From: Prevotella sp.
GTDB lineage: Bacteria; Bacteroidota; Bacteroidia; Bacteroidales; Bacteroidaceae
Length of the DNA: 59,514 nt
NCBI GenBank assembly: GCA_017430675.1
Contig: JAFRMM010000032.1
Location: 1-59,514, forward strand
Direction of reading: 5' to 3'
Below the pieces are notes generated by a model, which saw only the letters and a list, made by a program, of their open reading frames with translations, was not told where the DNA came from and did no database searches. The translations under genes and the position numbers were made by a program. How positions within the stretch are numbered: the stretch's first letter is position 1; every line of letters starts with the position of its first letter. Of this stretch, positions 26,833 to 35,749 are shown piece by piece.

Positions 26833-28620
26833 ATGAACGTTTTAGAACTTAGTGAACAGGAAATCGGCAGGCGCCAGAGCCTCCAGGAACTGCGCGCGAT
26901 GGGTATCAATCCGTATCCCGCAGCCGAGTTCCCCGTAACAGCATGGAGCACAGACATCATTAACGACTTCGAGGACCTGCCCGTCATCGGTAAGGATGAG
27001 GCGGGCAACGATGTGCGTGAGACGGCCACGCCGGAGAACAGCCGTATGGTGAGCATCGCCGGACGTATCATGAGCAAGAGCATCATGGGAAAGGCTGCCT
27101 TTGCGAAGTTGCAGGACTCCAAGGGCCGCATCCAGGTCTATGTACAGCGCGACTCCATCTGTCCCGACGAGAACAAGGACTTATATAATATCGTATTTAA
27201 GAAACTCCTCGACCTCGGAGACTTCATCGGCGTGAAGGGATATGTCTTCCGTACGAAGACGGGCGAGATCAGCGTCCACGTGATGGAGATGACGGTATTG
27301 AGCAAGAGCCTGAAGCCACTGCCCGTGGTTAAGACGGATGCCGACGGCAAGGTTTATGATGCCTTCGACGACCCCGAACTGCGCTATCGTCAGCGCTATG
27401 TCGATCTCGTGGTGAACGCAGGCGTCAAAGAGACATTCCTCAAGCGCGCCACCATCATCCGCACCCTGCGCCGTATTCTCGATGATGCCGGCTATACCGA
27501 GGTAGATACCCCCATCCTGCAGAATATTGCTGGTGGTGCTTCTGCACGTCCGTTTATCACCCACTTCAATGCGCTCAATCAGGACATGTACATGCGTATT
27601 GCCACCGAACTCTATCTCAAGCGCCTCATCGTGGGCGGCTTCGAGGGTGTCTATGAGATGGGTAAGAACTTCCGCAACGAGGGTATGGACAAGACCCATA
27701 ACCCCGAGTTCACCTGCATGGAACTCTACGTCAGTTATAAGGACCTGCTGTGGGGCATGACCTTCACGGAGAACATGCTGGAGCAGATCTGCACGGCCGT
27801 CAACGGCCAACCAGAGGTTGAGATCGATGGTAACATCATCTCGTTCAGGGCGCCCTTCCGTCGTCTGCCCATCCTCGATGCCATCAAGGAGAAGACAGGC
27901 TTCGACTGCGACGGCAAGACGGAGGAGGACATCCGTGCGTTCTGTCTCTCCAAGGGCATGGATGTCGATGAGACCATGGGCAAGGGCAAACTGATCGACG
28001 AACTCTTCGGCGAGTTCTGCGAGGGCACGTTTATCCAGCCCACCTTCATCACCGACTACCCCGTGGAGATGTCGCCCCTTACCAAGATGCACCGCTCCAA
28101 GCCCGGTCTTACCGAGCGTTTCGAACTGATGGTCAATGGTAAGGAACTGGCCAATGCCTATTCAGAGTTGAACGATCCCATCGATCAGGAGGAGCGCTTC
28201 ATCGAACAGATGAAACTGGCAGACAAGGGCGACGACGAGGCGATGATCATCGACCAGGACTTCCTCCGTGCCCTGCAGTATGGCATGCCTCCCACATTCG
28301 GTATAGGTATTGGCATCGACCGTCTGGTGATGCTGCTCACGGGCAAGTTCGCCATTGGCGAGGTGATGCTGTTCCCCCAGATGAAGCCCGAGAAGAAGAT
28401 TCCCCAGAGCACACCCGCCGAGTGGGCAGAGATCGGCGTCCCCGAAGAGTGGGTACCCGTACTCCGCAAGGCTGGCTTCAACCTGACTCAGAACATTGCT
28501 GACGAAAAGGCCCAGGGCCTCCAGCAGAAGATCGGCGACATCGTCAAGAAGTACAAGTTGGATCTTCAGAAGCCCACCGTGGATGAAGTCGCCTCATGGA
28601 TCGACAAGGCCCAACCCTAA
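26833..28620 (+). CDS. lysS: Lysyl-tRNA synthetase, class II
   Basis: 595 aa from ATG 26833; the ORF is open further upstream but the promoter lies inside that part. N-terminal OB-fold anticodon-binding domain (IAGRIMSKSIMGKAAFAKLQ), then the class II core: motif 2 around FRNEGMDKTHNPEFTCMEL and motif 3 GIGIGIDRLVMLLT. The segment GGASARPFITHFNAL is typical of LysS. A C-terminal extension of about 75 residues after motif 3 (from FPQMKPEKK on) is usual in Bacteroidetes LysRS. Confidence 0.97.
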   Translation: MNVLELSEQEIGRRQSLQELRAMGINPYPAAEFPVTAWSTDIINDFEDLPVIGKDEAGNDVRETATPENSRMVSIAGRIMSKSIMGKAAFAKLQDSKGRIQVYVQRDSICPDENKDLYNIVFKKLLDLGDFIGVKGYVFRTKTGEISVHVMEMTVLSKSLKPLPVVKTDADGKVYDAFDDPELRYRQRYVDLVVNAGVKETFLKRATIIRTLRRILDDAGYTEVDTPILQNIAGGASARPFITHFNALNQDMYMRIATELYLKRLIVGGFEGVYEMGKNFRNEGMDKTHNPEFTCMELYVSYKDLLWGMTFTENMLEQICTAVNGQPEVEIDGNIISFRAPFRRLPILDAIKEKTGFDCDGKTEEDIRAFCLSKGMDVDETMGKGKLIDELFGEFCEGTFIQPTFITDYPVEMSPLTKMHRSKPGLTERFELMVNGKELANAYSELNDPIDQEERFIEQMKLADKGDDEAMIIDQDFLRALQYGMPPTFGIGIGIDRLVMLLTGKFAIGEVMLFPQMKPEKKIPQSTPAEWAEIGVPEEWVPVLRKAGFNLTQNIADEKAQGLQQKIGDIVKKYKLDLQKPTVDEVASWIDKAQP

Positions 28621-28625
28621 CGGTC

Positions 28626-28689
28626 AGTCTAAATGTCCAATAGTCTAAATGTCTAATAGTCTAAATGTCTAATAGTCTAAATGTTTGAC
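28626..28689 (+). repeat. 16-bp tandem array spanning the gpsA start codon
   Basis: Four copies of a 16-bp unit (AGTCTAAATGTCTAAT), the first with one change and the last diverging after the start codon. Every unit holds an ATG; the one in the fourth unit (28681) is the gpsA start. The array fills the lysS-gpsA gap. Confidence 0.9.
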
Positions 28690-29676
28690 TGTGGTAGGAT
28701 AGCGATCATCGGTGGTGGCAGTTGGGCGACTGCGATTGCCAAGATTGTGGTGGGACATACGCACCACATCGGCTGGTATATGCGCCGCGACGACCGTATC
28801 GAGGAGTTCCGCCGTCTGGGCCATAACCCCGCCTACCTCACCAGCGTCCATTTCGACACCAATGAGATCCACTTCGACAACGACCTGAACCGCATCGCCC
28901 AGCAGTACGACACGCTGGTCTTCGTCACGCCGTCGCCCTACCTGAAGAGCCACCTGAAGAAACTTAAGACGCGCATCCGCGACAAGTTCATCATCACGGC
29001 CATCAAGGGTATCGTACCCGACGAGAACCTTGTCTGTTCCGAGTATTTCCATCAGGTCTATGACGTGCCCTACGAGAACCTCGCCTGTATCGGCGGTCCC
29101 TCCCATGCCGAGGAGGTGGCGCTTGAAAGACTGAGTTATCTGACGGTGGGCTGCGCCAACCGTGACAAGGCCCAGGCTTTCTGTGACGTACTCACCAGCG
29201 AGTATATCAAGACCAAGACCTCTACCGACGTGGTAGGCATCGAATATTCCTCCGTCCTGAAGAATGTCTATGCCATCGCCGCGGGCATCTGTTCAGGTTT
29301 GAAATATGGTGACAATTTCCAGGCCGTTCTCATGGCCAATGCCGTCCAGGAGATGAACCGTTTCCTGACGGCCGTCCACCCCCAGGAGCGCAATGCCTAT
29401 GACAGTGTCTATCTGGGCGACCTGCTTGTGACAGGCTATTCCAACTTCTCGCGCAACCGTACCTTTGGCACGATGATCGGCAAGGGCTACAGCGTCAAGT
29501 CCGCCCAGATCGAGATGGAGATGATCGCCGAGGGTTACTTCGGCACGAAATGCATGAAAGAAATCAACAGACACTGCCACGTGAACATGCCCATCCTCGA
29601 TGCCGTCTATAACATCCTCTACGAGCGCATCAGTCCCCAGATCGAGATCAAACTCCTCACCGACTCATTCAGATAG
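28681..29676 (+). CDS. gpsA: Glycerol-3-phosphate dehydrogenase (NAD(P)+)
   Basis: 331 aa. Rossmann motif GRIAIIGGGSWATAIAKIV at the N-terminus, FVTPSPYLKSHL, CIGGPSHAEEVALE (substrate region), the catalytic lysine in EYSSVLKNVYAIAAGIC, and SRNRTFGTMIGKGYSVKSAQ. It makes glycerol-3-phosphate for phospholipids. The ATG at 28681 leaves five residues before the Rossmann strand, as usual. Probably co-transcribed with lysS. Confidence 0.96.
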   Translation: MFDCGRIAIIGGGSWATAIAKIVVGHTHHIGWYMRRDDRIEEFRRLGHNPAYLTSVHFDTNEIHFDNDLNRIAQQYDTLVFVTPSPYLKSHLKKLKTRIRDKFIITAIKGIVPDENLVCSEYFHQVYDVPYENLACIGGPSHAEEVALERLSYLTVGCANRDKAQAFCDVLTSEYIKTKTSTDVVGIEYSSVLKNVYAIAAGICSGLKYGDNFQAVLMANAVQEMNRFLTAVHPQERNAYDSVYLGDLLVTGYSNFSRNRTFGTMIGKGYSVKSAQIEMEMIAEGYFGTKCMKEINRHCHVNMPILDAVYNILYERISPQIEIKLLTDSFR

Positions 29677-29709
29677 ACACGATGCCTGAGTCATCAGGGG
29701 TATCAAATG

Positions 29710-29768
29710 AAAATTACTCAATGCTTTAGGAAAATTACTCAATGACTTTTTTGCAATAGTCATTGAGT
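29710..29768. repeat. Direct repeat and hairpin downstream of gpsA
   Basis: AAAATTACTCAATG occurs at 29710 and 29731 (21 bp apart). ACTCAATGACT (29737-29747) pairs perfectly with AGTCATTGAGT (29758-29768) over a T-rich loop. Possibly the gpsA terminator. Confidence 0.6.
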
Positions 29769-29817
29769 ATTTCCCGAAAGTCACTGCCGCTTGACTGCCC
29801 CCCAAGGTATTCTGACT

Positions 29818-29869
29818 CCCCTCCTGAGACAGGAGGGGTGCCCGTCAGGGCGGGGTGGTCTGCACCACC
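29818..29869. repeat. GC-rich double-hairpin intergenic repeat
   Basis: CCCCTCCTG-AGA-CAGGAGGGG (29818-29838) forms a perfect 9-bp stem. A second hairpin, GGTGGT-CTGC-ACCACC (29854-29869), follows. Far more GC-rich than its surroundings; REP-like in form. Confidence 0.65.
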
Positions 29870-29928
29870 TGCTGAATTTAGGTTTATCCTGACTCCGGGA
29901 TTTTCGGCAAACGTATTGTTTTATTTTG

Positions 29929-29936
29929 TATCTTTG
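29929..29936 (+). promoter_or_regulatory. Possible -7 box facing the palindromic region
   Basis: TATCTTTG followed by GCCGCG, as in active promoters here, but with no clear -33 box and no convincing gene downstream. If active it would transcribe the nested palindromes at 29991-30220. Confidence 0.4.
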
Positions 29937-29990
29937 CCGCGCAAATACAATTAGGTATGGAAAGAACGAAGATCATCAGACGGCGTCTCA

Positions 29991-30108
29991 TTGGACAGTG
30001 GACAGTAATGGACAGTCATTTTCTCAAAAGCCTCACGGGTACTGCGCGCGCATGCAGTACGCGTGATAAGTTTCATGATTTTACTGTCCATTACTGTCCA
30101 CTGTCCAA
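29991..30108. repeat. Nested palindrome with 26-bp perfect arms (GGACAGT type)
   Basis: Arms 29991-30016 and 30083-30108 are perfect reverse complements over 26 bp and consist of iterated GGACAGT. Inside lies a second stem, TCACGGGTACTGC (30033-30045) with GCAGTACGCGTGA (30054-30066), one mismatch. Non-coding; the mirror-image ORFs on both strands here are products of the palindrome. Confidence 0.85.
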
Positions 30109-30122
30109 AACCCAATACAGAT

Positions 30123-30220
30123 GGGTGTGGGTGGGTGGAGGATGTTTCCAAGATCCTTCACGCGTACCGCGTGCGCGCAGTACGCATGAAGAGTTTATAT
30201 TTTATCCTACACCCACACCC
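30123..30220. repeat. Nested palindrome with GGGTGTGGGTG arms
   Basis: Outer arms GGGTGTGGGTG (30123-30133) and CACCCACACCC (30210-30220). Inner stem TTCACGCGTAC (30157-30167) with GTACGCATGAA (30180-30190), one mismatch. The inner core resembles that of the adjacent 29991 element while the outer arms differ. Confidence 0.8.
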
Positions 30221-30307
30221 CTATACTCAACAGTTCGAACTTAGTTATGAACAAGATGAAGTTTGATTCTGATATGATCCCGAAATCAAAAATAATTCCT
30301 GAAATAC

Positions 30308-30338
30308 TTGGTCGTTTCGGGATTTTTACTTATATTTG
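30308..30338 (+). promoter_or_regulatory. Promoter for the BspA-like gene
   Basis: TTG at 30308-30310, 20-bp spacer, TATATTTG at 30331-30338, followed 41 bp later by the ATG at 30380. Confidence 0.75.
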
Positions 30339-30379
30339 CACCTGCAAAAAGCGACGAATCATTTAAATGTCTTACCAAT

Positions 30380-32797
30380 ATGAAGAAATTGTACTTATCA
30401 TTAGCATTCCTGCTGCCCATGTTCGTCAGTGCAGCAGAAGTTGAGATTGATGGCATCTACTACAATCTCGTAAGCAAAGCAAAGGTGGCCGAAGTGATGG
30501 CTAGAACAAACAAATACACAGGAGACATCGTGATTCCTGCAACGGTAAAGTATGAGGATACTGAGTATCATGTGACAACCATTCAGGACAGTGCCTTTGA
30601 GGGTTGTGGCGACCTGACCTCCGTGACCATCAACAACAGTATCACCTCCATTGGTGCAAAAGCCTTCTATCGCTGCAGCGGCCTGACATCAGTCACTATA
30701 GGAACCGGCGTGACGGACATTGGCAACAACGCTTTCTTCGAATGTACAGGTCTGACCACCATGGTTATCCCTGATAACGTAAAGACCATAGGATCCTATA
30801 CTTTTGCAGGATGCGAAGCCCTGACTTCTATTACACTCCCCAAGGATCTGACAGTTATCGATGACTATCTCTTCCATAATTGCAAAGAACTGACCGACAT
30901 CACCATCCCGCAAACCGTCACAAGGATTGGGAATTTCACCTTCCGTGGCTGTAAGGCACTGGCCTCCCTCACCATTCCCGACGGTATGACGGAGATCGGC
31001 AATTCCGCCTTCTATGAGTGCGAGGGTCTGATATCGATGACGATTCCAAGCAGCGTGACCACGGCTGGCAACGGCTTGTTCCATGCATGTACCAACCTGG
31101 TTGCCGTGAGTCTGCCTAACGAATGGACAACCATCCCGGAAAGCACTTTCAGGAATTGTACCGCCCTTCTCTTCTTGACCATCCCCGACTCTGTTACCGT
31201 GATTAAGGAGTCTGCCTTCTATGGTTGTACAGGCCTGACTACCATGACCATTCCCGGCCATGTTAAGACTATTGAGAGTACGGTTTTCAACGAGTGTACA
31301 GGTCTGACTTCCGTCACACTGGAGGAAGGTGTGGAGTCCATCGGCGGCGACGCATTCAGGAAGTGCACCAGTCTGGCGGAACTGACTCTCCCGGGTAGTC
31401 TGACCACCATCAGTAACGAAGCCTTTTTGGATTGTAGCAGCCTGACCTCCGTGGCTATTCCCGACAAAGTGAAGGAAATAGACACTTACGCATTCAAGGA
31501 TTGCATCAGTCTGGCCACTGTGACCATTGGCAGCAGTGTCGCCACTATCGACAATTTCGCTTTCGAGGGGTGCAGCGCCCTGACATCAGTGGCTATTCCC
31601 GCTAGCGTAACCGAGATTTCCAGTTCCGCATTCCGCAACTGTACGGCCCTGGCATCCCTGACGCTTTCCGAAGGACTGAAGACGATCGGCAACAGTGCCT
31701 TCCAGGCGTGCAGTCATTTGGACAAAGTGACGATTCCCAATAGTGTCTCTACCATTAACGCCTCTGCCTTCATGGAATGCGAGATGCTGGACACCCTCAC
31801 CCTTGGATCAGGTGTTAAGACCGTCAGTTCATGGGCTTTCCGCTCTTGCGAGAATCTGAAAGACATCTTTATCTATGCCGAGAAAGTTCCATACACCTCA
31901 GAGGACGCTTTCAGCCTTTCCTATCCTGAATGGATCACGTTGCACGTGCCGGAAGGCAGTCTGGATGCGTATAAGGCCAATGCGACTTGGGGGGTGATGA
32001 CCATCACGCCGATGACCGTCACGAAATATACGCTGACCTATCAGGTGGATGGCGAGGATTACAAGACCTACGATCTGCTTGAGGGAGAGGCCATTACGCC
32101 AGAGGAAGAGCCGACGAAGGAAGGTTATGTATTCTCCGGCTGGAGTGATATTCCCGAGACGATGCCGGCAGAGGATGTGACCATCACGGGAACATTCTCA
32201 CTCGCCCCTGAGATGGATACCATCAAGATCAAGACCACGGGCAAGGGCACATGGTGCAGTGAGTACGACCTCGACTTCACGGATGTGAAGGACATCAAGG
32301 CCTACACGGCAACGGGCTATGACGACGACTCAAATACAGTGTGGCTGTCACGCGTCTATAGGGTTCCTGCAGGTACTGGTATCATGGTGAAGGGAGAACC
32401 GAATGAATATAAGATTCCCCGTACCAAGGTAAAGGCCACCTATGCCAACTTCTTCGTAGGCAATTATGGGGAAGCGATCACCATTGAGGAGACTGACGGT
32501 GACATGACGAACTACTACATGAAGGATGGCACGTTTGTCAAGGTCAATAGCACAGCAAACATTGGTACCAACAGATGCTACCTCCAGTTGCCCACCAGTG
32601 TCTTCGCGGGCACCCGTACAATCGGCATCGTCTATGATGACGAAGACGACGGCACGACAGGCATCAAGTCTGTGGATCAGGGACAACGGACCATGGGTAA
32701 AGCCGCCGACGGGTGGTACAACCTCCAGGGTCAGCGCGTGGAGAATCCCACCAAGGGCATTTACATCAAGAATGGCAAAAAGGTCATCGTGCGCTAA
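30380..32797 (+). CDS. BspA-type leucine-rich repeat surface protein with C-terminal sorting tail
   Basis: 805 aa from ATG 30380 (signal peptide [20 protein letters not shown]; the longer frame starts inside the promoter). Residues about 70-510 are 18-19 LRR_5/BspA repeats of 23 residues with the pattern LTSVTIPxxVTxIGxxAFxxC. Next comes a Listeria-Bacteroides-type repeat ([37 protein letters not shown]), a beta-rich region, and the tail [20 protein letters not shown] ending GKKVIVR, the Prevotella-style C-terminal domain associated with type IX secretion. Likely a cell-surface adhesin or host-binding protein (family inference). Single gene; pgi follows after 34 bp. Confidence 0.92.
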   Translation: MKKLYLSLAFLLPMFVSAAEVEIDGIYYNLVSKAKVAEVMARTNKYTGDIVIPATVKYEDTEYHVTTIQDSAFEGCGDLTSVTINNSITSIGAKAFYRCSGLTSVTIGTGVTDIGNNAFFECTGLTTMVIPDNVKTIGSYTFAGCEALTSITLPKDLTVIDDYLFHNCKELTDITIPQTVTRIGNFTFRGCKALASLTIPDGMTEIGNSAFYECEGLISMTIPSSVTTAGNGLFHACTNLVAVSLPNEWTTIPESTFRNCTALLFLTIPDSVTVIKESAFYGCTGLTTMTIPGHVKTIESTVFNECTGLTSVTLEEGVESIGGDAFRKCTSLAELTLPGSLTTISNEAFLDCSSLTSVAIPDKVKEIDTYAFKDCISLATVTIGSSVATIDNFAFEGCSALTSVAIPASVTEISSSAFRNCTALASLTLSEGLKTIGNSAFQACSHLDKVTIPNSVSTINASAFMECEMLDTLTLGSGVKTVSSWAFRSCENLKDIFIYAEKVPYTSEDAFSLSYPEWITLHVPEGSLDAYKANATWGVMTITPMTVTKYTLTYQVDGEDYKTYDLLEGEAITPEEEPTKEGYVFSGWSDIPETMPAEDVTITGTFSLAPEMDTIKIKTTGKGTWCSEYDLDFTDVKDIKAYTATGYDDDSNTVWLSRVYRVPAGTGIMVKGEPNEYKIPRTKVKATYANFFVGNYGEAITIEETDGDMTNYYMKDGTFVKVNSTANIGTNRCYLQLPTSVFAGTRTIGIVYDDEDDGTTGIKSVDQGQRTMGKAADGWYNLQGQRVENPTKGIYIKNGKKVIVR

Positions 32798-32831
32798 GAA
32801 TAATAAACCATATCATCAAACAGACAAAACA

Positions 32832-34187
32832 ATGAGTAATATCAAACTTGACATCACAAAAGCCGCCTGTTTCCTAAAGGCTGGCGCAGTAGAGGCCTTT
32901 GAGCCTCAGGTTAAAGCCGCACAAAAGGCACTGGAAGAGGGGACATGCCCTGGTAACGACTTCTTAGGATGGCTCCATCTGCCATCAAGCATCACGCCCG
33001 CATTTATCGATGAACTGCAGGCTTGCGCTGATACGCTGCGTGCTAACTGCGAGGCCATCGTCGTAGCAGGTATCGGAGGCTCGTATCTGGGTGCCCGTGC
33101 CGTCATCGAGGCCCTGAGCAACTCGTTTGCCTGGCTCGTGGGCGACAAGAAGAATCCGACCATCCTCTTTGCGGGTAACAACATCGGCGAGGACTATCTC
33201 TTCGAATTGACCACCTATCTGAAGGACAAGAAATTCGGTGTGATCAATATCTCCAAGAGCGGTACGACCACAGAGACCGCCCTGACCTTCCGTCTGCTGA
33301 AGAAGCAGTGCGAGGAGCAGCGCGGCAAGGCCGAGGCCAAGAAGGTGATCGTGGCCATCACCGATGCCAAGCGCGGTGCCGCCCGTACCTGTGCTGACAA
33401 GGAGGGCTACAAGAGTTTCATCATCCCCGACAACGTGGGCGGCCGATTCTCCGTGCTCACCCCGGTAGGTCTGCTGCCCATCGCCTGTGCTGGTTTCGAT
33501 ATCAAGGAACTGGTTGCTGGCGCCCAGGATATGGAGAAGGCTTGTGCGCCTGACGTACCCTTCGCCGAGAATCCCGCTGCCCAGTATGCCGCCGTGCGTA
33601 ACGGTCTCTACCAGAACGGCAAGAAGATCGAGATCATGGTGAACTTCCAGCCGAAACTCCACTTCATGAGCGAGTGGTGGAAGCAACTCTACGGCGAGAG
33701 TGAGGGTAAGGACAAGAAGGGCATCTTCCCCGCCAGTGTGGATTTCACGACCGACCTGCACTCCATGGGACAGTGGATCCAGGACGGTGAGCGCACCATC
33801 TTCGAGACGGTGATCAGCGTGGAGGAGCCAGAGAAGAAACTGCTCTTCCCCAGCGACGAGGAGAATCTCGACGGTCTGAACTTCCTGGCCGGCAAGCGCG
33901 TCGATGAAGTCAATAAGATGGCAGAACTCGGCACCCGTCTGGCCCATGTCGATGGTGGCGTGCCCAACATCCGCATCACCATGCCGCGCCTGAACGAGCG
34001 CTACCTTGGACAACTCATCTACTTCTTCGAGATCGGCTGCGGCATCAGCGGTAACGTACTCGGTGTGAACCCGTTCAACCAGCCTGGTGTGGAGGCCTAT
34101 AAGAAGAATATGTTCGCCCTGCTCGACAAACCCGGCTACGAGGCTGACTCAAAGGCCATCAAGGAGCGACTGGCCAAGGAATCCTAG
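32832..34187 (+). CDS. pgi: Glucose-6-phosphate isomerase
   Basis: 451 aa from ATG 32832; the much longer upstream frame overlaps the BspA gene and is rejected. Short Firmicutes-like PGI. SIS-fold motifs: [57 protein letters not shown], and the catalytic-region [17 protein letters not shown]. Interconverts glucose-6-P and fructose-6-P. Its TAG lies in the first unit of a 10-bp tandem array. Confidence 0.97.
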   Translation: MSNIKLDITKAACFLKAGAVEAFEPQVKAAQKALEEGTCPGNDFLGWLHLPSSITPAFIDELQACADTLRANCEAIVVAGIGGSYLGARAVIEALSNSFAWLVGDKKNPTILFAGNNIGEDYLFELTTYLKDKKFGVINISKSGTTTETALTFRLLKKQCEEQRGKAEAKKVIVAITDAKRGAARTCADKEGYKSFIIPDNVGGRFSVLTPVGLLPIACAGFDIKELVAGAQDMEKACAPDVPFAENPAAQYAAVRNGLYQNGKKIEIMVNFQPKLHFMSEWWKQLYGESEGKDKKGIFPASVDFTTDLHSMGQWIQDGERTIFETVISVEEPEKKLLFPSDEENLDGLNFLAGKRVDEVNKMAELGTRLAHVDGGVPNIRITMPRLNERYLGQLIYFFEIGCGISGNVLGVNPFNQPGVEAYKKNMFALLDKPGYEADSKAIKERLAKES

Positions 34188-34269
34188 AAACTCCTAGGCA
34201 ATCCTAGGAAAACCTAGGTAATCCTAGGCAATCCTAGACAATCCTAGGAAATCCTAGACCACCCTAGAA
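34180..34269 (+). repeat. 10-bp tandem array (AATCCTAGGN) between pgi and HAD gene
   Basis: Nine consecutive 10-bp units built on CCTAG(G/A). The pgi stop codon is in unit 1 and the last base of unit 9 is the A of the downstream ATG. The CCTAGG cores are self-complementary. Confidence 0.92.
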
Positions 34270-35003
34270 TGTACACACTAGCGATAAAAAAATACTTAGA
34301 AGAACACGGCTTTGAGGCCCTGCGCCCCAAAGCCGTGCTCTTTGATATGGACGGCGTGCTCTACGACTCCATGCCTAACCATGCCATTGCCTGGCAGGAG
34401 AGCATGGCGCAGCAGGGACTTCAGATGACCGCTGATGATGCCTACGCCACAGAGGGAGCCCGTGGGGTGGATACCATCCGACAGATGGTGAAGCGACAAT
34501 GGGGACGCAGCATTGACGAGGCTGAGGCCCAACGGATGTACGACGTGAAGAGCCGTATCTTCCACTCATTGCCAGAGGCTCCCGTGATGCCAGGTGTTTT
34601 GGAACTGATGCAGAAGATCAAGGCAAGCGGTCTGCAGGCTGGCGTGGTCACTGGCAGCGGTCAGCGTCCACTGATCCATCGTATTCTCAAGGACTTCGGC
34701 GACTATGTTGATGAAGCCCATATCACCACGGCCTACGACGTGGTGCATGGCAAACCCAACCCCGATCCTTACCTGATGGGCTTACAGAAAGCCGGGAACC
34801 TCGCGCCCAATGAGGCTATCGTCGTAGAGAATGCCCCCTTGGGTATTCGGGCCGGCTACGCTGCCCGTATCTTCACCGTAGCCGTCAACACCGGACCCTT
34901 GCCTGACGAAGAGTTGCTGATGGCAGGCGCCAATCTCATCTTCCCCACCATGCAGGAGTTCTGCGACCACTGGCATGGTCTGGTACCCTTAGACTTCTTC
35001 TAA
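34269..35003 (+). CDS. HAD-superfamily hydrolase, beta-phosphoglucomutase-like
   Basis: 244 aa. Motif I VLFDMDGVLYDSMPNH with the nucleophilic Asp and the DxD pair, motif II GVVTGSGQR, motif III in HGKPNPDPYLMGLQKA, and motif IV VVENAPLGIRAG. The helical cap between motif I and II places it in HAD subfamily I near beta-PGM and sugar phosphatases. It is joined to pgi by the tandem array, which hints at sugar-phosphate metabolism (inference). Substrate not determinable. Confidence 0.88.
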   Translation: MYTLAIKKYLEEHGFEALRPKAVLFDMDGVLYDSMPNHAIAWQESMAQQGLQMTADDAYATEGARGVDTIRQMVKRQWGRSIDEAEAQRMYDVKSRIFHSLPEAPVMPGVLELMQKIKASGLQAGVVTGSGQRPLIHRILKDFGDYVDEAHITTAYDVVHGKPNPDPYLMGLQKAGNLAPNEAIVVENAPLGIRAGYAARIFTVAVNTGPLPDEELLMAGANLIFPTMQEFCDHWHGLVPLDFF

Positions 35004-35021
35004 TACAAGACGGGAGTCGCC

Positions 35022-35579
35022 TCAGACACCCTCCTCTTCCTCTTTTTCCACAGCGCTGGTGTCCATCTGGTCATCACGCTTGATGGATACGTCGCCAAAG
35101 TTACTGACGGTGATCACAAGGGGGATGTATTCGTCGGTCTGTGGATGGCTCACGCTTCCTGCAAAGATCAGGTTGTTACCATCGACCTGGTCGAAGACGA
35201 TCCCTTCCAGGATACCTGTCTGGCGATAGTCGTCATCGAGGTGGGCGTCGAAGGCTCCCTTGGTAAAGGAGCGGCTGAAGAACACACTGCCGTCGGCACG
35301 GATGACACGAAGGCTAATACGGTTATCCACAAACTGCTGACCCGTCTCATCCTTCACCATACGGAGACTGTCGTCGGCGACACGATTGATAGCCACCTGA
35401 TAGTTCTTGCCAAGCCACTCGATATCCTTCGTCTGGTCGTAAGGCTGCATGCGGATTGGCCCTTGCGGTTTCGGAGTCTCTGTCTTGGTAACGATGATAT
35501 CGTCGGTCTGTTTCTTCTTTGCACAACTGACAACCACCAGTGCCGTCAGAAGGACGATCATGAGTCGGATCTGTTTCAT
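35022..35579 (-). CDS. DUF4738 lipoprotein
   Basis: 185 aa. Lipoprotein signal ending ALVVVSCAKKK (Cys19), a low-complexity linker, then a compact beta-rich domain (NRISLRVIRADGSVFFSRSF; IPLVITVSNFGDVSIKRDDQ) matching the DUF4738 family of Bacteroidetes. The C-terminus is very acidic (VEKEEEEGV). Periplasmic or outer-membrane anchored; function unknown. Monocistronic, with its own promoter. Confidence 0.8.
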   Translation of the reverse strand: MKQIRLMIVLLTALVVVSCAKKKQTDDIIVTKTETPKPQGPIRMQPYDQTKDIEWLGKNYQVAINRVADDSLRMVKDETGQQFVDNRISLRVIRADGSVFFSRSFTKGAFDAHLDDDYRQTGILEGIVFDQVDGNNLIFAGSVSHPQTDEYIPLVITVSNFGDVSIKRDDQMDTSAVEKEEEEGV

Positions 35580-35598
35580 TTGCTTTACGATTTGAGTG

Positions 35599-35606
35599 CA
35601 AAGATA
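35599..35606 (-). promoter_or_regulatory. -7 box for the DUF4738 gene
   Basis: TATCTTTG on the minus strand, 19 bp before the ATG at 35579. Confidence 0.65.
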
Positions 35607-35702
35607 CGATTAAGTGCGTAAAAAACCAAATGATTTCCCGTGAAAAGTGACAGAAACGATTAAAAAAACGGGCGAACATACATCTTACTGACATTTTTTT
35701 AC

Positions 35703-35710
35703 TATCTTTG
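35703..35710 (+). promoter_or_regulatory. -7 box for the DUF4230 operon
   Basis: TATCTTTG, 39 bp before the ATG at 35750, divergent from the DUF4738 promoter. No strong -33 box. Confidence 0.6.
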
Positions 35711-35749
35711 CCAACAAATTATCAGCAAACGGGAAAAATAGTCTGTAAG

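Noticed and set aside
29951..30266. Open frames on both strands with similar peptides (around GQWTVMDS and VHYCPLS)
   Set aside because: The similarity on opposite strands is a by-product of the 26-bp perfect palindrome; no family, no start signal and no conserved protein features.
30689..31261. 190-codon minus-strand frame within the BspA-like gene
   Set aside because: The 69-bp periodic leucine-rich repeats keep an antisense frame open; no independent gene features.
32526..32831. Upstream extension of the pgi frame
   Set aside because: It overlaps the BspA-like gene; PGI proteins start at the ATG at 32832.
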